Positions 1 through 8,921 of a stretch of DNA of 40,340 nucleotides are shown here, in pieces. The position numbers were made by a program, and so were the translations under genes. Source of the DNA: Brevundimonas bullata (GTDB taxonomy: Bacteria; Pseudomonadota; Alphaproteobacteria; Caulobacterales; Caulobacteraceae); NCBI RefSeq assembly GCF_003350205.1, contig NZ_QLLC01000029.1:1-40340 (forward strand). The letters are read 5' to 3'. A model generated the notes under the pieces. The model was not told the DNA's origin. It made no database searches and saw only the letters and a program-made list of their open reading frames with translations. Positions within the stretch are counted from its first letter, which is position 1; the number at the start of each line of letters is the position of its first letter.

Positions 1-37
1 GCCTTGAATCAGTCATCTGGTGATTTGGGAATCCACT

Positions 38-65
38 TTGTCCACACTACCTAGGTTGTGGATCA
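38..65. other. Two DnaA-box-like 9-mers
   Basis: TTGTCCACA (38-46, + strand) and TGATCCACA (57-65, minus strand) each differ by one base from the DnaA-box consensus TTATCCACA. They face each other around CCTAGG, and two GAATC (GANTC) sites lie upstream. They sit just past the stop of sufE at the window edge. Two near-matches are only suggestive. They could also be a degenerate hairpin downstream of sufE. Confidence 0.25.
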
Positions 66-500
66 GCCCTGAGCCGCCGCTTCGCGAATCCGGCCGACCA
101 TGCTGTTCAGGCCGTTGGCGCGCTGGCGGGTGAGGGCGGCGGGCAGGCCGAGCCGATCCAGCGCCGCGCGGGCGTCGAAGGCCAGGATCTCGTCGGGCAG
201 GCGGCCGGAGTAGAGCTTCAGCAGCAGGGCGATATTGCCCTTGGACAGGGCGCTGTCGCTGTCGGCGTCGAAGAACAGGCGACCGTCGGCGCGGCGGGTC
301 GACAGCCAGACCTGGGCGGCGCAGCCCGGCACCTTGTTGGCCTCGACGCGGGCGTGCTCCGGCAGAGGCGGCAGGCCCTTGCCGAGGTCGATGACGTATT
401 CGATCCGCCCCTCCCAATCGCCCAGCAGGTCGAACTCCTCGACCAGTTCGGCCAGGGTTTCGTCGAGGGTCAGGGCGGGGACGGCGTCGGTCGAGATCAT
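63..500 (-). CDS. sufE: SufE family cysteine desulfuration protein
   Basis: 145 aa from the ATG at 500, close to the usual SufE length of about 140. SufE accepts persulfide sulfur from the cysteine desulfurase SufS and passes it to the Fe-S scaffold. The family block VPGCAAQVW is present, with the sulfur-accepting cysteine at about residue 60, preceded by LGKGLPPLPEHARVEANKVPG as in SufE proteins. A GTG 16 codons upstream would add a hydrophobic-looking stretch without family support, so the internal ATG is preferred. No other suf genes are adjacent, so the gene stands alone here. It is divergent from the histidine kinase gene. Confidence 0.9.
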   Translation of the reverse strand: MISTDAVPALTLDETLAELVEEFDLLGDWEGRIEYVIDLGKGLPPLPEHARVEANKVPGCAAQVWLSTRRADGRLFFDADSDSALSKGNIALLLKLYSGRLPDEILAFDARAALDRLGLPAALTRQRANGLNSMVGRIREAAAQG

Positions 501-638
501 GCGTGCGACATAGGCCCCGACGACGCGGACGACAACCGTCGCGCTCACGCTTCAGACTGGATGCTGCGCCGTTTTGGGACAGTCGCCCGCGAGGCGAGCG
601 GCCTTTGGTCGGCCTTGGTCGAGGTCTAGACTGCACGG

Positions 639-2381
639 TTGGACCCACCGCCCCAAAGGCCCGGATTGAAGCCGTCGCCCGCCCTGTTCGAGCCGATCCG
701 TTCGCCCGACGCGCCTGACGCCCGGGACGGCGCCGCCGTGGCCGCCTGGCACGCGGGATGGGCGGCGGCGGTCGGCCTGATGGCTTTGGGAGGCGACTGG
801 CTGGGACGCGCGGGCGCAGGCGGCGCGCTGGACCTGGGGGCGTCGGCGGCCCTGGCCATGGCGACGCCGGGCTTGCTGGGGTTGTTGCTGCTGGCCCGCG
901 ACGGGCGCTCGGTGCGAGCCGCCCTGCTCGCGGCCTGGTGTCTGGCCGCCGTCTCGGCCTCGGCTTTGTCGGGAGGACTGACAGGGCCGCTGGGCGCCTT
1001 CGTCTTCATGCCCCTGATCGCCGCCGTGGCGCTGGGGCTCTCGCCATGGGTCCTGTTCGGCGCGCTGGGATCGGCGCTGGCCGCGCTGGCGGGGCTGATG
1101 GCGGCGGGCGTCAGCGAGGTCGCGCCCGGCATGGCGCCCAACCCGGCGCCCGGCCTGGCGACCGTCGCGGCCTTGTTGACCGTGGGGGCGGCGGCCCTGG
1201 CCTTTCGGATCAGCGGCGGCGCCCAGGGGCGTCGTCGGTCCGCCGTCGAAGGCGCGGTGGCCCAGGTCGAGACGGTCCTGGCCGGCCAACCCGGTCTGAC
1301 CCTGGTGCTGGACGCCTCGGGCGCCGCCCTGGCCGCCTATGGCGCCGCCCCGGCGGCCCTGCCGGTCGACCCCCTGTTCGACGAGGGCCTGGTCGCCGCT
1401 GTCCATACGCCTGACCGCCCCGCCGTTCTCGCCGCCCTGGCCAAGGCCGCCGCCGGGACAGAGGCTCAGGTGAGCTTTGCGCCGCGTCTGGCGCTGGATC
1501 GTCGCATCCTCCTGGTCCTGCGGCGGCTGGAGGCGAGGCAGAACGAGCCCCTGCGGTTGATCGCCGTGGCGCTGGACGCCACCTTGCAACACGCGCGCGA
1601 GGCCGGCCTCGACGCCGCCCGCGCCGAGGCCGAGGCCCAGAACGCCGGAAAGTCGCGCTTCCTGGCCCACATGAGCCACGAACTGCGCACCCCGCTGAAT
1701 GCCGTGATCGGCTTCTCGGACATCATGCGCCAGCAGCTGTTCGGCCCGATCCCGCCGCGCTACGCCGAGTATGCCGAGGCCATTCACAAGGCCGGCGGCC
1801 ATTTGCTGGAGCTGATCAACGACGTGCTGGACGTCAGCCGCATCGAGGCGGATCGCTACCAGCTCAACATCGAGCGCTTCGATGTGCGCGAGACGGTTTC
1901 GGCGGCCCTGGCTCTGGTGCGGGTGCAGGCCGACGACAAGGGCGTCGATCTGGCCGCCGTCCTGCCGCCCGAGGCCCTGACCATCGCCGCTGACCGCCGG
2001 GCGGTGAAGCAGATCCTGCTGAACCTGTTGTCCAATGCGGTGAAGTTCACGCCGTCCGGGGGGGCTGTCACTGTCACGGCCGAGGCTTTGGATGGTATGC
2101 TGGAGCTGAACGTGGCCGACACCGGGGTCGGCGTCTCGCCCGAGGACCTGGTCCGGCTGGGCCGCCCGTTCGAGCAGGCGGGCGGCGCCGAACAGAGGGC
2201 GCAGGGCACCGGGCTGGGCCTGTCGTTGGTCCGCGCCCTGGCCGAACTGCACCAGGGGATGATGACCATAGATAGCACCCCGGGCGAGGGCACCGCCGTG
2301 ACCGTCCGCCTGCCCGTCGTCGTCGCCCGCCCCGCCATGGAGGGCGAGGCCGAGGTCATCCCCCTGAACCGCAGCGCCTGA
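639..2381 (+). CDS. Membrane sensor histidine kinase, DivJ/PleC-like
   Basis: 580 aa. About six hydrophobic segments (residues ~33-190) are followed by a weak PAS-like region (~205-315) and a complete HisKA/HATPase core. The H-box FLAHMSHELRTPLN has the phospho-accepting His at 347; the N-box is NLLSNAVKF (462-470), G1 is DTGVGV (494-499), the F-box is RPFEQ and G2 is GTGLGL (523-528). There is no receiver domain. The six-TM layout and the block after the H-box (GFSDIM...YAEYAEAIH..GGHLLELINDVLD) closely resemble Caulobacter DivJ and PleC, the cell-cycle kinases that act on DivK and PleD; orthology to divJ itself is not proven. The start is TTG at 639, or TTG at 666; neither has a strong ribosome site. 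It converges on the next gene with a 7-bp gap. Confidence 0.88.
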   Translation: MDPPPQRPGLKPSPALFEPIRSPDAPDARDGAAVAAWHAGWAAAVGLMALGGDWLGRAGAGGALDLGASAALAMATPGLLGLLLLARDGRSVRAALLAAWCLAAVSASALSGGLTGPLGAFVFMPLIAAVALGLSPWVLFGALGSALAALAGLMAAGVSEVAPGMAPNPAPGLATVAALLTVGAAALAFRISGGAQGRRRSAVEGAVAQVETVLAGQPGLTLVLDASGAALAAYGAAPAALPVDPLFDEGLVAAVHTPDRPAVLAALAKAAAGTEAQVSFAPRLALDRRILLVLRRLEARQNEPLRLIAVALDATLQHAREAGLDAARAEAEAQNAGKSRFLAHMSHELRTPLNAVIGFSDIMRQQLFGPIPPRYAEYAEAIHKAGGHLLELINDVLDVSRIEADRYQLNIERFDVRETVSAALALVRVQADDKGVDLAAVLPPEALTIAADRRAVKQILLNLLSNAVKFTPSGGAVTVTAEALDGMLELNVADTGVGVSPEDLVRLGRPFEQAGGAEQRAQGTGLGLSLVRALAELHQGMMTIDSTPGEGTAVTVRLPVVVARPAMEGEAEVIPLNRSA

Positions 2382-2388
2382 GACGCCG

Positions 2389-3336
2389 TCAGACCTTCAG
2401 AGTGAACTCGCCGCGTTTCAGATCGATCATCACGCTGTCAAACAGACCCAGGATATCGACGCCCATCAGCATGGCGGGCCTGTCAGCGGTCCCCCAGATG
2501 TCAAATGTGTGCAGATCGCCGACCAGGACAGGCACGCGGGAAATCGTCACGCCGGCGAAGCCCAGGGCAGGGAGCAGCATCACGTCGACCGGCGCGGTCC
2601 GCCCGGTAGGGGACTGGACCCTCGACCCTGTGGCACCGCCGTCGAGCGCCCCAGGTGTGGCGCGTCCGGCGGCGGCTGCGGCGCGATTGAGCACCGAGAC
2701 GCCGGCGCCCGAGTCGATGATCCCTATCCCTGGCGTCGATCCGATGCGGATCGGGATGGAGAGAAGATCGCCAAAGCGCGGGAGCGGCGTAGCGTTCAGG
2801 CGGGCGGAAGGATTGACGGGATCAAAAAAGCCGCGGGCGGCGCTGCGTGATCTGGCGATGCGCGTTCTGGCCTGGCCTTTGAAATTCAGCAACAGCCGAT
2901 GGTTGGTGAGCAGGTCGGCGCCCAGAAGGCCGTCGAGGCCGTCCATCGCTAGTCGATTGCCGACGGCCAGCCGCACGCCCCTTGCGGTCAGCGCATCGCT
3001 ATGAAGGCGATCAGCCCGGACTGAAGGCGTTTCTTCACGACCGACGAGGGTGTGCATCGTCAGGGTCTCGCCCAGAGGCAGGCCCAGGGGCGCAATGAGA
3101 TCGGATGCGATGACGGAACAGTTTGCGGCGCTGTCCACCGCGAACTTCAGCGCGCGGCTGTCATTGATCTGGACCGGGACCGTGACACGCCCCCGATCAA
3201 GGCCGCTTGTGCCGAACTCGGCGGCGCGGTCTTGCGCGGATGACGAGCCGGCGAACGGGGCGCAGACGAGCAACCCGCCCGAAAATAGCCGTCTGCGGTC
3301 GATGGCCAAGGCGTGCTTCGGTTGAACCTCATCCAT
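2389..3336 (-). CDS. Exported retropepsin-like aspartic protease (copy 1)
   Basis: 315 aa with two clan-AA aspartic-protease-like halves in one chain. Half 1 has FAVDSAANCSVI (DSA in place of DT/SG) and half 2 has GIIDSGAGVSVLN (canonical DSG). Each half ends in a flap/hydrophobic-Gly block (GLDGLLGADLL; LMGVDILGLF). The N-terminus, DRRRLFSGGLL followed by a hydrophobic run to SSSAQ, looks like a Tat signal, so periplasmic location is likely. It is paralogous to the product of 5037-5948 and shares MHTLVGRE, GLDGLLG, RVQSPTG and DLKR blocks. Third-position GC looks lower than in the neighbours. The substrate is unknown, and half 1 may be catalytically weak because its glycine is replaced. Confidence 0.8.
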   Translation of the reverse strand: MDEVQPKHALAIDRRRLFSGGLLVCAPFAGSSSAQDRAAEFGTSGLDRGRVTVPVQINDSRALKFAVDSAANCSVIASDLIAPLGLPLGETLTMHTLVGREETPSVRADRLHSDALTARGVRLAVGNRLAMDGLDGLLGADLLTNHRLLLNFKGQARTRIARSRSAARGFFDPVNPSARLNATPLPRFGDLLSIPIRIGSTPGIGIIDSGAGVSVLNRAAAAAGRATPGALDGGATGSRVQSPTGRTAPVDVMLLPALGFAGVTISRVPVLVGDLHTFDIWGTADRPAMLMGVDILGLFDSVMIDLKRGEFTLKV

Positions 3337-3372
3337 TCGAACATTGGGCGCTCAGACGGGCGCCTTCGCAAG

Positions 3373-3391
3373 CGAAACAATGTTCGTTTCG
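3373..3391. promoter_or_regulatory. Inverted repeat between chemoreceptor and protease genes
   Basis: CGAAAC (3373-3378) and GTTTCG (3386-3391) form a 6-bp inverted repeat with a 7-nt spacer, in the 64-bp gap downstream of the chemoreceptor and upstream of protease copy 1. There is no following U-run on either strand, so it is more plausibly an operator or processing hairpin than a standard terminator. Weak evidence. Confidence 0.25.
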
Positions 3392-3400
3392 AGACGGGCC

Positions 3401-4888
3401 TTATTGATTGGCCACCAGTCGGGGTCGGGCCGGGGATAGATCGCGATCCAGACGGAAGCGGCCGACCTGCTGGTTCAGGCTGACGGCTTCGTTGGCCAGT
3501 TGGCGGGCGGCGGCGGTGGCTTCTTCGGTCATGGCCGCGTTCTGCTGGGTGATGTCGTCCATCTCGCCCATGGTGCGGCGGACGCGGGCCAGGCCCTCGG
3601 CCTGGTCCTGGGCTGAACCGGCGATGCCGCTGGCCAGGCCGTCGATGGCCACCACGCGACCGCCGATCCGCTCCAGCGCCTCGCCGGTGCGTTCCACCAG
3701 ATCGACTCCGCGCGCCACCTGGGCCGAAGACGTCGAGATCAGGGTGCGGATTTCGCCCGAGGCCTCGGACGAACGCTGCGCCAGGGCGCGGACTTCCTGG
3801 GCCACGACGGCGAAGCCGCGACCGGCGTCGCCGGCGCGCGCCGCCTCGACCCCGGCGTTCAGGGCCAGCAGGTTGGTCTGGAAGGCGATCTCGTCGATCA
3901 GGCTGGTGAAGCGGGCGATGCCTGTCGAGGATTCGGCGATGGCGTGGATGGCGGCCACGGCTTCGCCGACCACCTGGCTGCTGGCTTCGACATCGACGCG
4001 CGCGGCGGCCAGGGCTTCGGCGGTCTGGCGGGCGTTGTCGGCGGTCGAGGCCACGGCGCGGGCGATGGCGTCGGCCTCGTTGACCGTGCGCTCCAGGTTG
4101 GCGGCCTGACGCTCGGTGCGGCTGGCCAGGTCTTCGGAGGCGGTGGCCAGCTGGTTGGAGCCGGCGCTCAGGCTCTGGACGCTGTCGGCCACCGCGCGCA
4201 CGGCGGTGCGCAGGGCGCGGGTCGCGGCGTGGAAGTCGTTCTGCAGGCTGCGGTACTGTTCGGGGAAGACCCCGGGGATGGTCGTGGACAGGTCGTTCTC
4301 GGCCAGGTCGTGCAGGGCGGCGCCCAGGGCGCGAACCACCTCGGTCTGACGCGCTTCGGCCTCGTCATGCGCGGCCTGAACCTTGTCGCGCTGCTCTTGC
4401 AGGACTTCGAGATAGATGGAGATGGCCAGGTCCATGTCCAGCATGACCCGCTGGGTCAGCTCGGCGACGGCTTCGGCGGTGACGCGGTCGTGCTCGCGCT
4501 TGTTGGCCCAGAACTTCCGGGGGCGCTCGGCGATGGCGCGGGTCAGGTGGGCCAGGATGACGCTGTAGCCGCCGATGTACCAGCGCGGCTCCAGGCCGAT
4601 GCGGGCGTGGACATGGCCGATGGTGCGCACGGACTTGGCGTAGTCCTCGTCGGCGCGGCCGTCGATGATGGCGTCCCAGTGGCGCTCCTGCGCCTTGCTG
4701 GCGGCGCTGATGTGCGTCTCGTCACGGAAGAAGCGACGCGTGGTCGGCTCGGCGCGCACCCGATCATAGAAGGCGGCCAGGGCGATGGGCGCTTCCTTGC
4801 GCAGCAGCGGGCCCATGGCCCGATACCCTGCCGAGGCCGGGCCCAGGCCCATGAATGTCATGCGATGTTCGATGTCTTCGCCCGCCAT
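3401..4888 (-). CDS. Globin-coupled methyl-accepting chemotaxis protein
   Basis: 495 aa, soluble (no TM segments). Residues ~10-165 are a protoglobin sensor domain: [20 protein letters not shown] carries the expected proximal heme ligand (His94 in HxRIGL), as in HemAT-type oxygen sensors. The C-terminal half is a long MCP helical domain with the signalling-tip block [27 protein letters not shown] and EVRALAQRS, which binds CheA/CheW. The hairpin has Gly-Val where most MCPs have Ala-Ile. No C-terminal NWETF-type methyltransferase tether is present. Expected role: aerotaxis or redox-gas signalling. No che genes are nearby, so it must feed a cluster elsewhere. It lies between two paralogous exported protease genes on the same strand. 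Confidence 0.93.
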   Translation of the reverse strand: MAGEDIEHRMTFMGLGPASAGYRAMGPLLRKEAPIALAAFYDRVRAEPTTRRFFRDETHISAASKAQERHWDAIIDGRADEDYAKSVRTIGHVHARIGLEPRWYIGGYSVILAHLTRAIAERPRKFWANKREHDRVTAEAVAELTQRVMLDMDLAISIYLEVLQEQRDKVQAAHDEAEARQTEVVRALGAALHDLAENDLSTTIPGVFPEQYRSLQNDFHAATRALRTAVRAVADSVQSLSAGSNQLATASEDLASRTERQAANLERTVNEADAIARAVASTADNARQTAEALAAARVDVEASSQVVGEAVAAIHAIAESSTGIARFTSLIDEIAFQTNLLALNAGVEAARAGDAGRGFAVVAQEVRALAQRSSEASGEIRTLISTSSAQVARGVDLVERTGEALERIGGRVVAIDGLASGIAGSAQDQAEGLARVRRTMGEMDDITQQNAAMTEEATAAARQLANEAVSLNQQVGRFRLDRDLSPARPRLVANQ

Positions 4889-5036
4889 ATTCGAGGTTCT
4901 CTACGCAACGCTACTCAGGCGCAGGGGAGCGCGCCCGCTTATCCCTTTGAACCTTGAGGGTATTGCCCCGCTTAAGAGGGGGGTGCGTAGAATCCCGTAG
5001 AGGCGTTGGCGACGAGGGCTTGGGGTCGATGTCTGC

Positions 5037-5948
5037 TCAGATGTGGAGACTAAGCTCGCTACGTTTGAGGTCGATGTGGACGGACTTGAAGCGCCGCAGG
5101 ATGTCCATCCCAATCAGAACGGCTGGCTGATTGTCGAGGCCCCATATCCGAAAGCTGTGAAAGTCGCCGACCGCGACGGCCAAGTTGCTCACGTCCACGC
5201 CGCCGACAAGGCGCAGGGAAGGGAGCAGCATCGCCTGGCCCCATGTCACCTGTCCTGTAGGGCTTTGAACGCGCCTGATGGACTGGCCGTCACCCGGCGT
5301 CAGCGGCATAGCACGTCCCGCAAGTGCGGCCGCGCGGTTTAGGATCGTGCCCTCCGCACCAGAATCGATGATGGCTACGACAGGCGAGCGTCCAACCTGA
5401 GATGGCACGGCAAGCAGGCTTCCCAGGCGCCGCTCTCCCGCGATGACCACGGGAATTCCTGGTGTAATGCCCGGGCGAAAGCTTCGCGGTGGAGCAGTGG
5501 ACCGAGCAATGCGGACCCTCTCTGTTCCGTTCAGGTTTAGGATCACCTTGCGGTCCGCTAGGAGGTCGCATCCCAATAGGCCGTCCAGGCCCGATATCGC
5601 CGCTCGACTTCCGACGGCGAGCACGACATCTGGGGCATTAAGGGCGCCTGTATTCATCCGCGCCACCCTGACAGTCGGAACGACCTCTCGCCCCACGAGC
5701 GTATGCATGCCGATCGCTCCGGCTGGCGGCAGTTGCAGACGCTTGGCGAGGTCGCTGGAAATGAGCGACGCTGTGGCGGCTGTATCCACCATGAATTGAT
5801 ATGGACCTTCGCCATTCAGGAAAACGGGTACGGTCGCGCGGCCGCGATGCATGGCCTCTGATTCAAATGAACCTTGTTGCGCTAAGGCGCGAAGGGGGTT
5901 GAGGGCAATGCTACCGGCGGCGGCCATCAAAAGGCGACGGGTGACCAT
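5037..5948 (-). CDS. Exported retropepsin-like aspartic protease (copy 2)
   Basis: 303 aa from the ATG at 5948, which has a GGAG ribosome site 8 nt upstream and opens directly into a Tat-like signal (TRRLLMAAAGS...RALAQQ). An upstream ATG at 6023 would add 25 charged residues before the signal and is less likely. Two protease-like halves: FMVDTAATASLIS (DTA instead of DTG) and AIIDSGAEGTILN (DSG). The closing block MDILRRFKSVHIDLKR matches copy 1 (2389-3336). G+C content is visibly lower than in flanking genes, which may mean relaxed selection or horizontal acquisition. Likely periplasmic. It is divergent from ahcY, sharing a 168-bp intergenic region with the operator palindrome. Confidence 0.8.
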   Translation of the reverse strand: MVTRRLLMAAAGSIALNPLRALAQQGSFESEAMHRGRATVPVFLNGEGPYQFMVDTAATASLISSDLAKRLQLPPAGAIGMHTLVGREVVPTVRVARMNTGALNAPDVVLAVGSRAAISGLDGLLGCDLLADRKVILNLNGTERVRIARSTAPPRSFRPGITPGIPVVIAGERRLGSLLAVPSQVGRSPVVAIIDSGAEGTILNRAAALAGRAMPLTPGDGQSIRRVQSPTGQVTWGQAMLLPSLRLVGGVDVSNLAVAVGDFHSFRIWGLDNQPAVLIGMDILRRFKSVHIDLKRSELSLHI

Positions 5949-6028
5949 GTCGGTCTCCAAAATACCTGTCCGAATGAAGCGCTTGATGCGTTCGCTTGGC
6001 AAGCGATGCGTGCGGCTTGCCATGGGGA

Positions 6029-6046
6029 CATAAGGATATCCTTATG
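6029..6046. promoter_or_regulatory. Perfect 18-bp palindrome upstream of ahcY
   Basis: CATAAGGATATCCTTATG is a perfect palindrome ending 6 bp upstream of the predicted ahcY -35 element. Its shape (ATAAnGATATCnTTAT) resembles, from memory, the operators described for ArsR-family SAH/SAM-responsive regulators (SahR/SamR) that control ahcY and methionine-cycle genes in Proteobacteria. It could also affect the divergent protease gene. The palindrome is certain; the regulator is inferred. Confidence 0.6.
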
Positions 6047-6052
6047 GGTTCA

Positions 6053-6081
6053 TTGCTCCGGCGGACGGGCCGCGCTATAGC
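6053..6081 (+). promoter_or_regulatory. Predicted ahcY promoter
   Basis: TTGCTCC (6053-6059) and GCTATAGC (6074-6081) are separated by 14 bp, matching the Caulobacter housekeeping pattern TTGACGS-N10-14-GCTANAWC, with a good -10 and a weaker -35. Transcription would start near 6088, giving a leader of about 29 nt, too short for a SAH riboswitch. Confidence 0.45.
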
Positions 6082-6116
6082 GACACCTTGAAAATCCTCG
6101 CCGCGAGAACCCCTGC

Positions 6117-7508
<1,392 letters not shown>

Positions 7509-7535
7509 GACCTGCTGAAGGTCTGAATGCAGAAG

Positions 7536-7564
7536 CCCCGCGTCGTCGCCGACGCGGGGTTTTT
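7536..7564 (+). terminator. Rho-independent terminator of ahcY
   Basis: CCCCGCGTC (7536-7544) pairs with GACGCGGGG (7551-7559) around a 6-nt loop, followed by TTTTT (7560-7564). It lies 27 nt after the ahcY stop. Confidence 0.88.
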
Positions 7565-7582
7565 CTTTGGGCGTCATCTTGC

Positions 7583-7690
7583 CCGTCATCCCGGCCGCAG
7601 CCGTAGGCGGAGAGCCGGGACCGCCCGGAACACCGCCGTCAACGCTTCTGGCGGTCCCGGATAGCGGCCTCGCCGCTTCCGGGATGACGG
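7583..7690. repeat. Intergenic palindromic element, family A (copy A1)
   Basis: 108 bp with perfect 12-bp inverted ends CCGTCATCCCGG / CCGGGATGACGG, and an inner inverted repeat CCGGGACCGCC (7615-7625) / GGCGGTCCCGG (7650-7660). It fills the space between the ahcY terminator and the convergent gene at 7698. Other family A copies: 12046-12150, 14390-14524, 29547-29675 (variant), 33222-33264 (half) and 35219-35312. Confidence 0.85.
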
Positions 7691-7697
7691 AGTGGTG

Positions 7698-8819
7698 TCA
7701 GGCCGCGTCGCGCGGGTCGTAGACGTCGATCTCGCGCCCCATCAAACCCGTCTCGAAGTCCATGAAGATGTCGATCAGTTCGTCGACCCCGACCGGCGGC
7801 GCCTTGGGGCCGAACCGGAAGCGCCAGAAGCTGACGATGTGCTGCACCGCGCCCAACTGGTCGCCCAGGCGCGCGAACAGGGCGGGGGCCTCGAGCAGGA
7901 AGTCGCGGAAGGCCAGCGGCTTGCCGTCCCGCGTCAGTCCCGCATAGGCGTCGTCATAATAGCGCAGGGTGCGGCTGACCTCTTCGCAGGTCTTCATGAT
8001 GCGGCCCCGCAGAACCGACCGTCCGCGATCAATATATTCCTTGGCCGCACGGTCGCTGGGACCGACCGGCTTGACCGTGCCCACCTCGTCGGCGACCACG
8101 ACGATGTCGTTCATCAGGCTGGCCAGGGTCCACTTGTAGTAGAGGAAGCCCTTCCAGCAGAAGACGCCTTCCTGATACTGCTCCGGCTCCAGCCGCAGGG
8201 TGGCGCGCAGCGCCTCCAGCCGGTCGCCGGGCGCGTTGGACAGGATCTTCGACGCCATGCGCGCCGTCGACCCGACCGCCGCCACGCCGTCGCCCATGCT
8301 GAGCGTGACCAGAGGCTCGATCTCGCTCTGGACGAAGGTCAGCATCCGCTCCAGGTCCGCCTCACTGAGGGCGAAATAGCAGGGGGCCGCGTCGACCTCG
8401 CCCCGCCGCAGCTGTTCGCGCAGCAGGAAGGGGTCCAGCGACGGCAACTGATCCATCAGCCGCAGGGTCTTCAGGTCGGGATGGTCGGCGGCGATCCCGA
8501 ACGCCTCCTGCATGGCGCGCTCGAACCCGATCTGGTTGACGAAGACGAAGCGGCCGCCGGTCTTCAGGTCGGCGCTGTCGATCGGCACGACCACCTTGGT
8601 CGCCACCTGGCGGCGACCGGGAAAGGAGTCGGTCTCGTTGCGCCGCAGCCGGTGCTTGATGATCAGCGAGGTGTTCAGCGCCGGGGTGCGGAACATGGGG
8701 CGTTCGTGCCAGTCGTCGGTGTCGCCATGCTCGTCATAGACCTTGAGCAGGTTCAGCACCCGCGCCGTGGAGGCGGTGCGGCGCAGGTGTTCCAGATTGC
8801 GGACGGCGCGATCAGTCAT
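7698..8819 (-). CDS. Unrecognised conserved-looking protein, 373 aa
   Basis: No family recognised. The protein is soluble, with no signal peptide or TM segment. The N-terminal third contains charged, arginine-rich segments (HRLRRNETDSFPGRRQ); a central region has AAPCYFALSEADLERMLTFVQSEIEPL; the C-terminal part is mostly predicted helical and aromatic-rich (CWKGFLYYKWTLASLMNDI, IVSFWRFRFGPKAPP, IDIFMDFETGLMGREIDVYDPRD). Codon use matches the neighbours, which supports a real gene. The ATG at 8819 is chosen; a TTG at 8840 is possible and neither has a clear ribosome site. It is a single gene between ahcY (convergent) and the TonB receptor (same strand, upstream). Confidence 0.75.
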   Translation of the reverse strand: MTDRAVRNLEHLRRTASTARVLNLLKVYDEHGDTDDWHERPMFRTPALNTSLIIKHRLRRNETDSFPGRRQVATKVVVPIDSADLKTGGRFVFVNQIGFERAMQEAFGIAADHPDLKTLRLMDQLPSLDPFLLREQLRRGEVDAAPCYFALSEADLERMLTFVQSEIEPLVTLSMGDGVAAVGSTARMASKILSNAPGDRLEALRATLRLEPEQYQEGVFCWKGFLYYKWTLASLMNDIVVVADEVGTVKPVGPSDRAAKEYIDRGRSVLRGRIMKTCEEVSRTLRYYDDAYAGLTRDGKPLAFRDFLLEAPALFARLGDQLGAVQHIVSFWRFRFGPKAPPVGVDELIDIFMDFETGLMGREIDVYDPRDAA

Positions 8820-8921
8820 GGCGGCGACACTGCCCGGCAAAGATGACTAACGGCTTAGCTGGCAAAGAAAGAGGGCCGCCTGATGAGAGACGGCCCTTTC
8901 AGTTTGGGGAGGAAGACGGGA

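Noticed and set aside
1..65. Chromosomal origin (oriC)
   Set aside because: Only two imperfect DnaA boxes and no AT-rich region, CtrA sites, hemE or dnaA nearby.
552..2252. Long minus-strand open frame over the histidine kinase
   Set aside because: The plus strand encodes an unambiguous kinase; the antisense product is Gln/Arg/Gly-rich noise.
6082..6116. SAH riboswitch upstream of ahcY
   Set aside because: The predicted leader is only about 29 nt, and no SAH aptamer-like structure is present; the palindrome points to a protein regulator.
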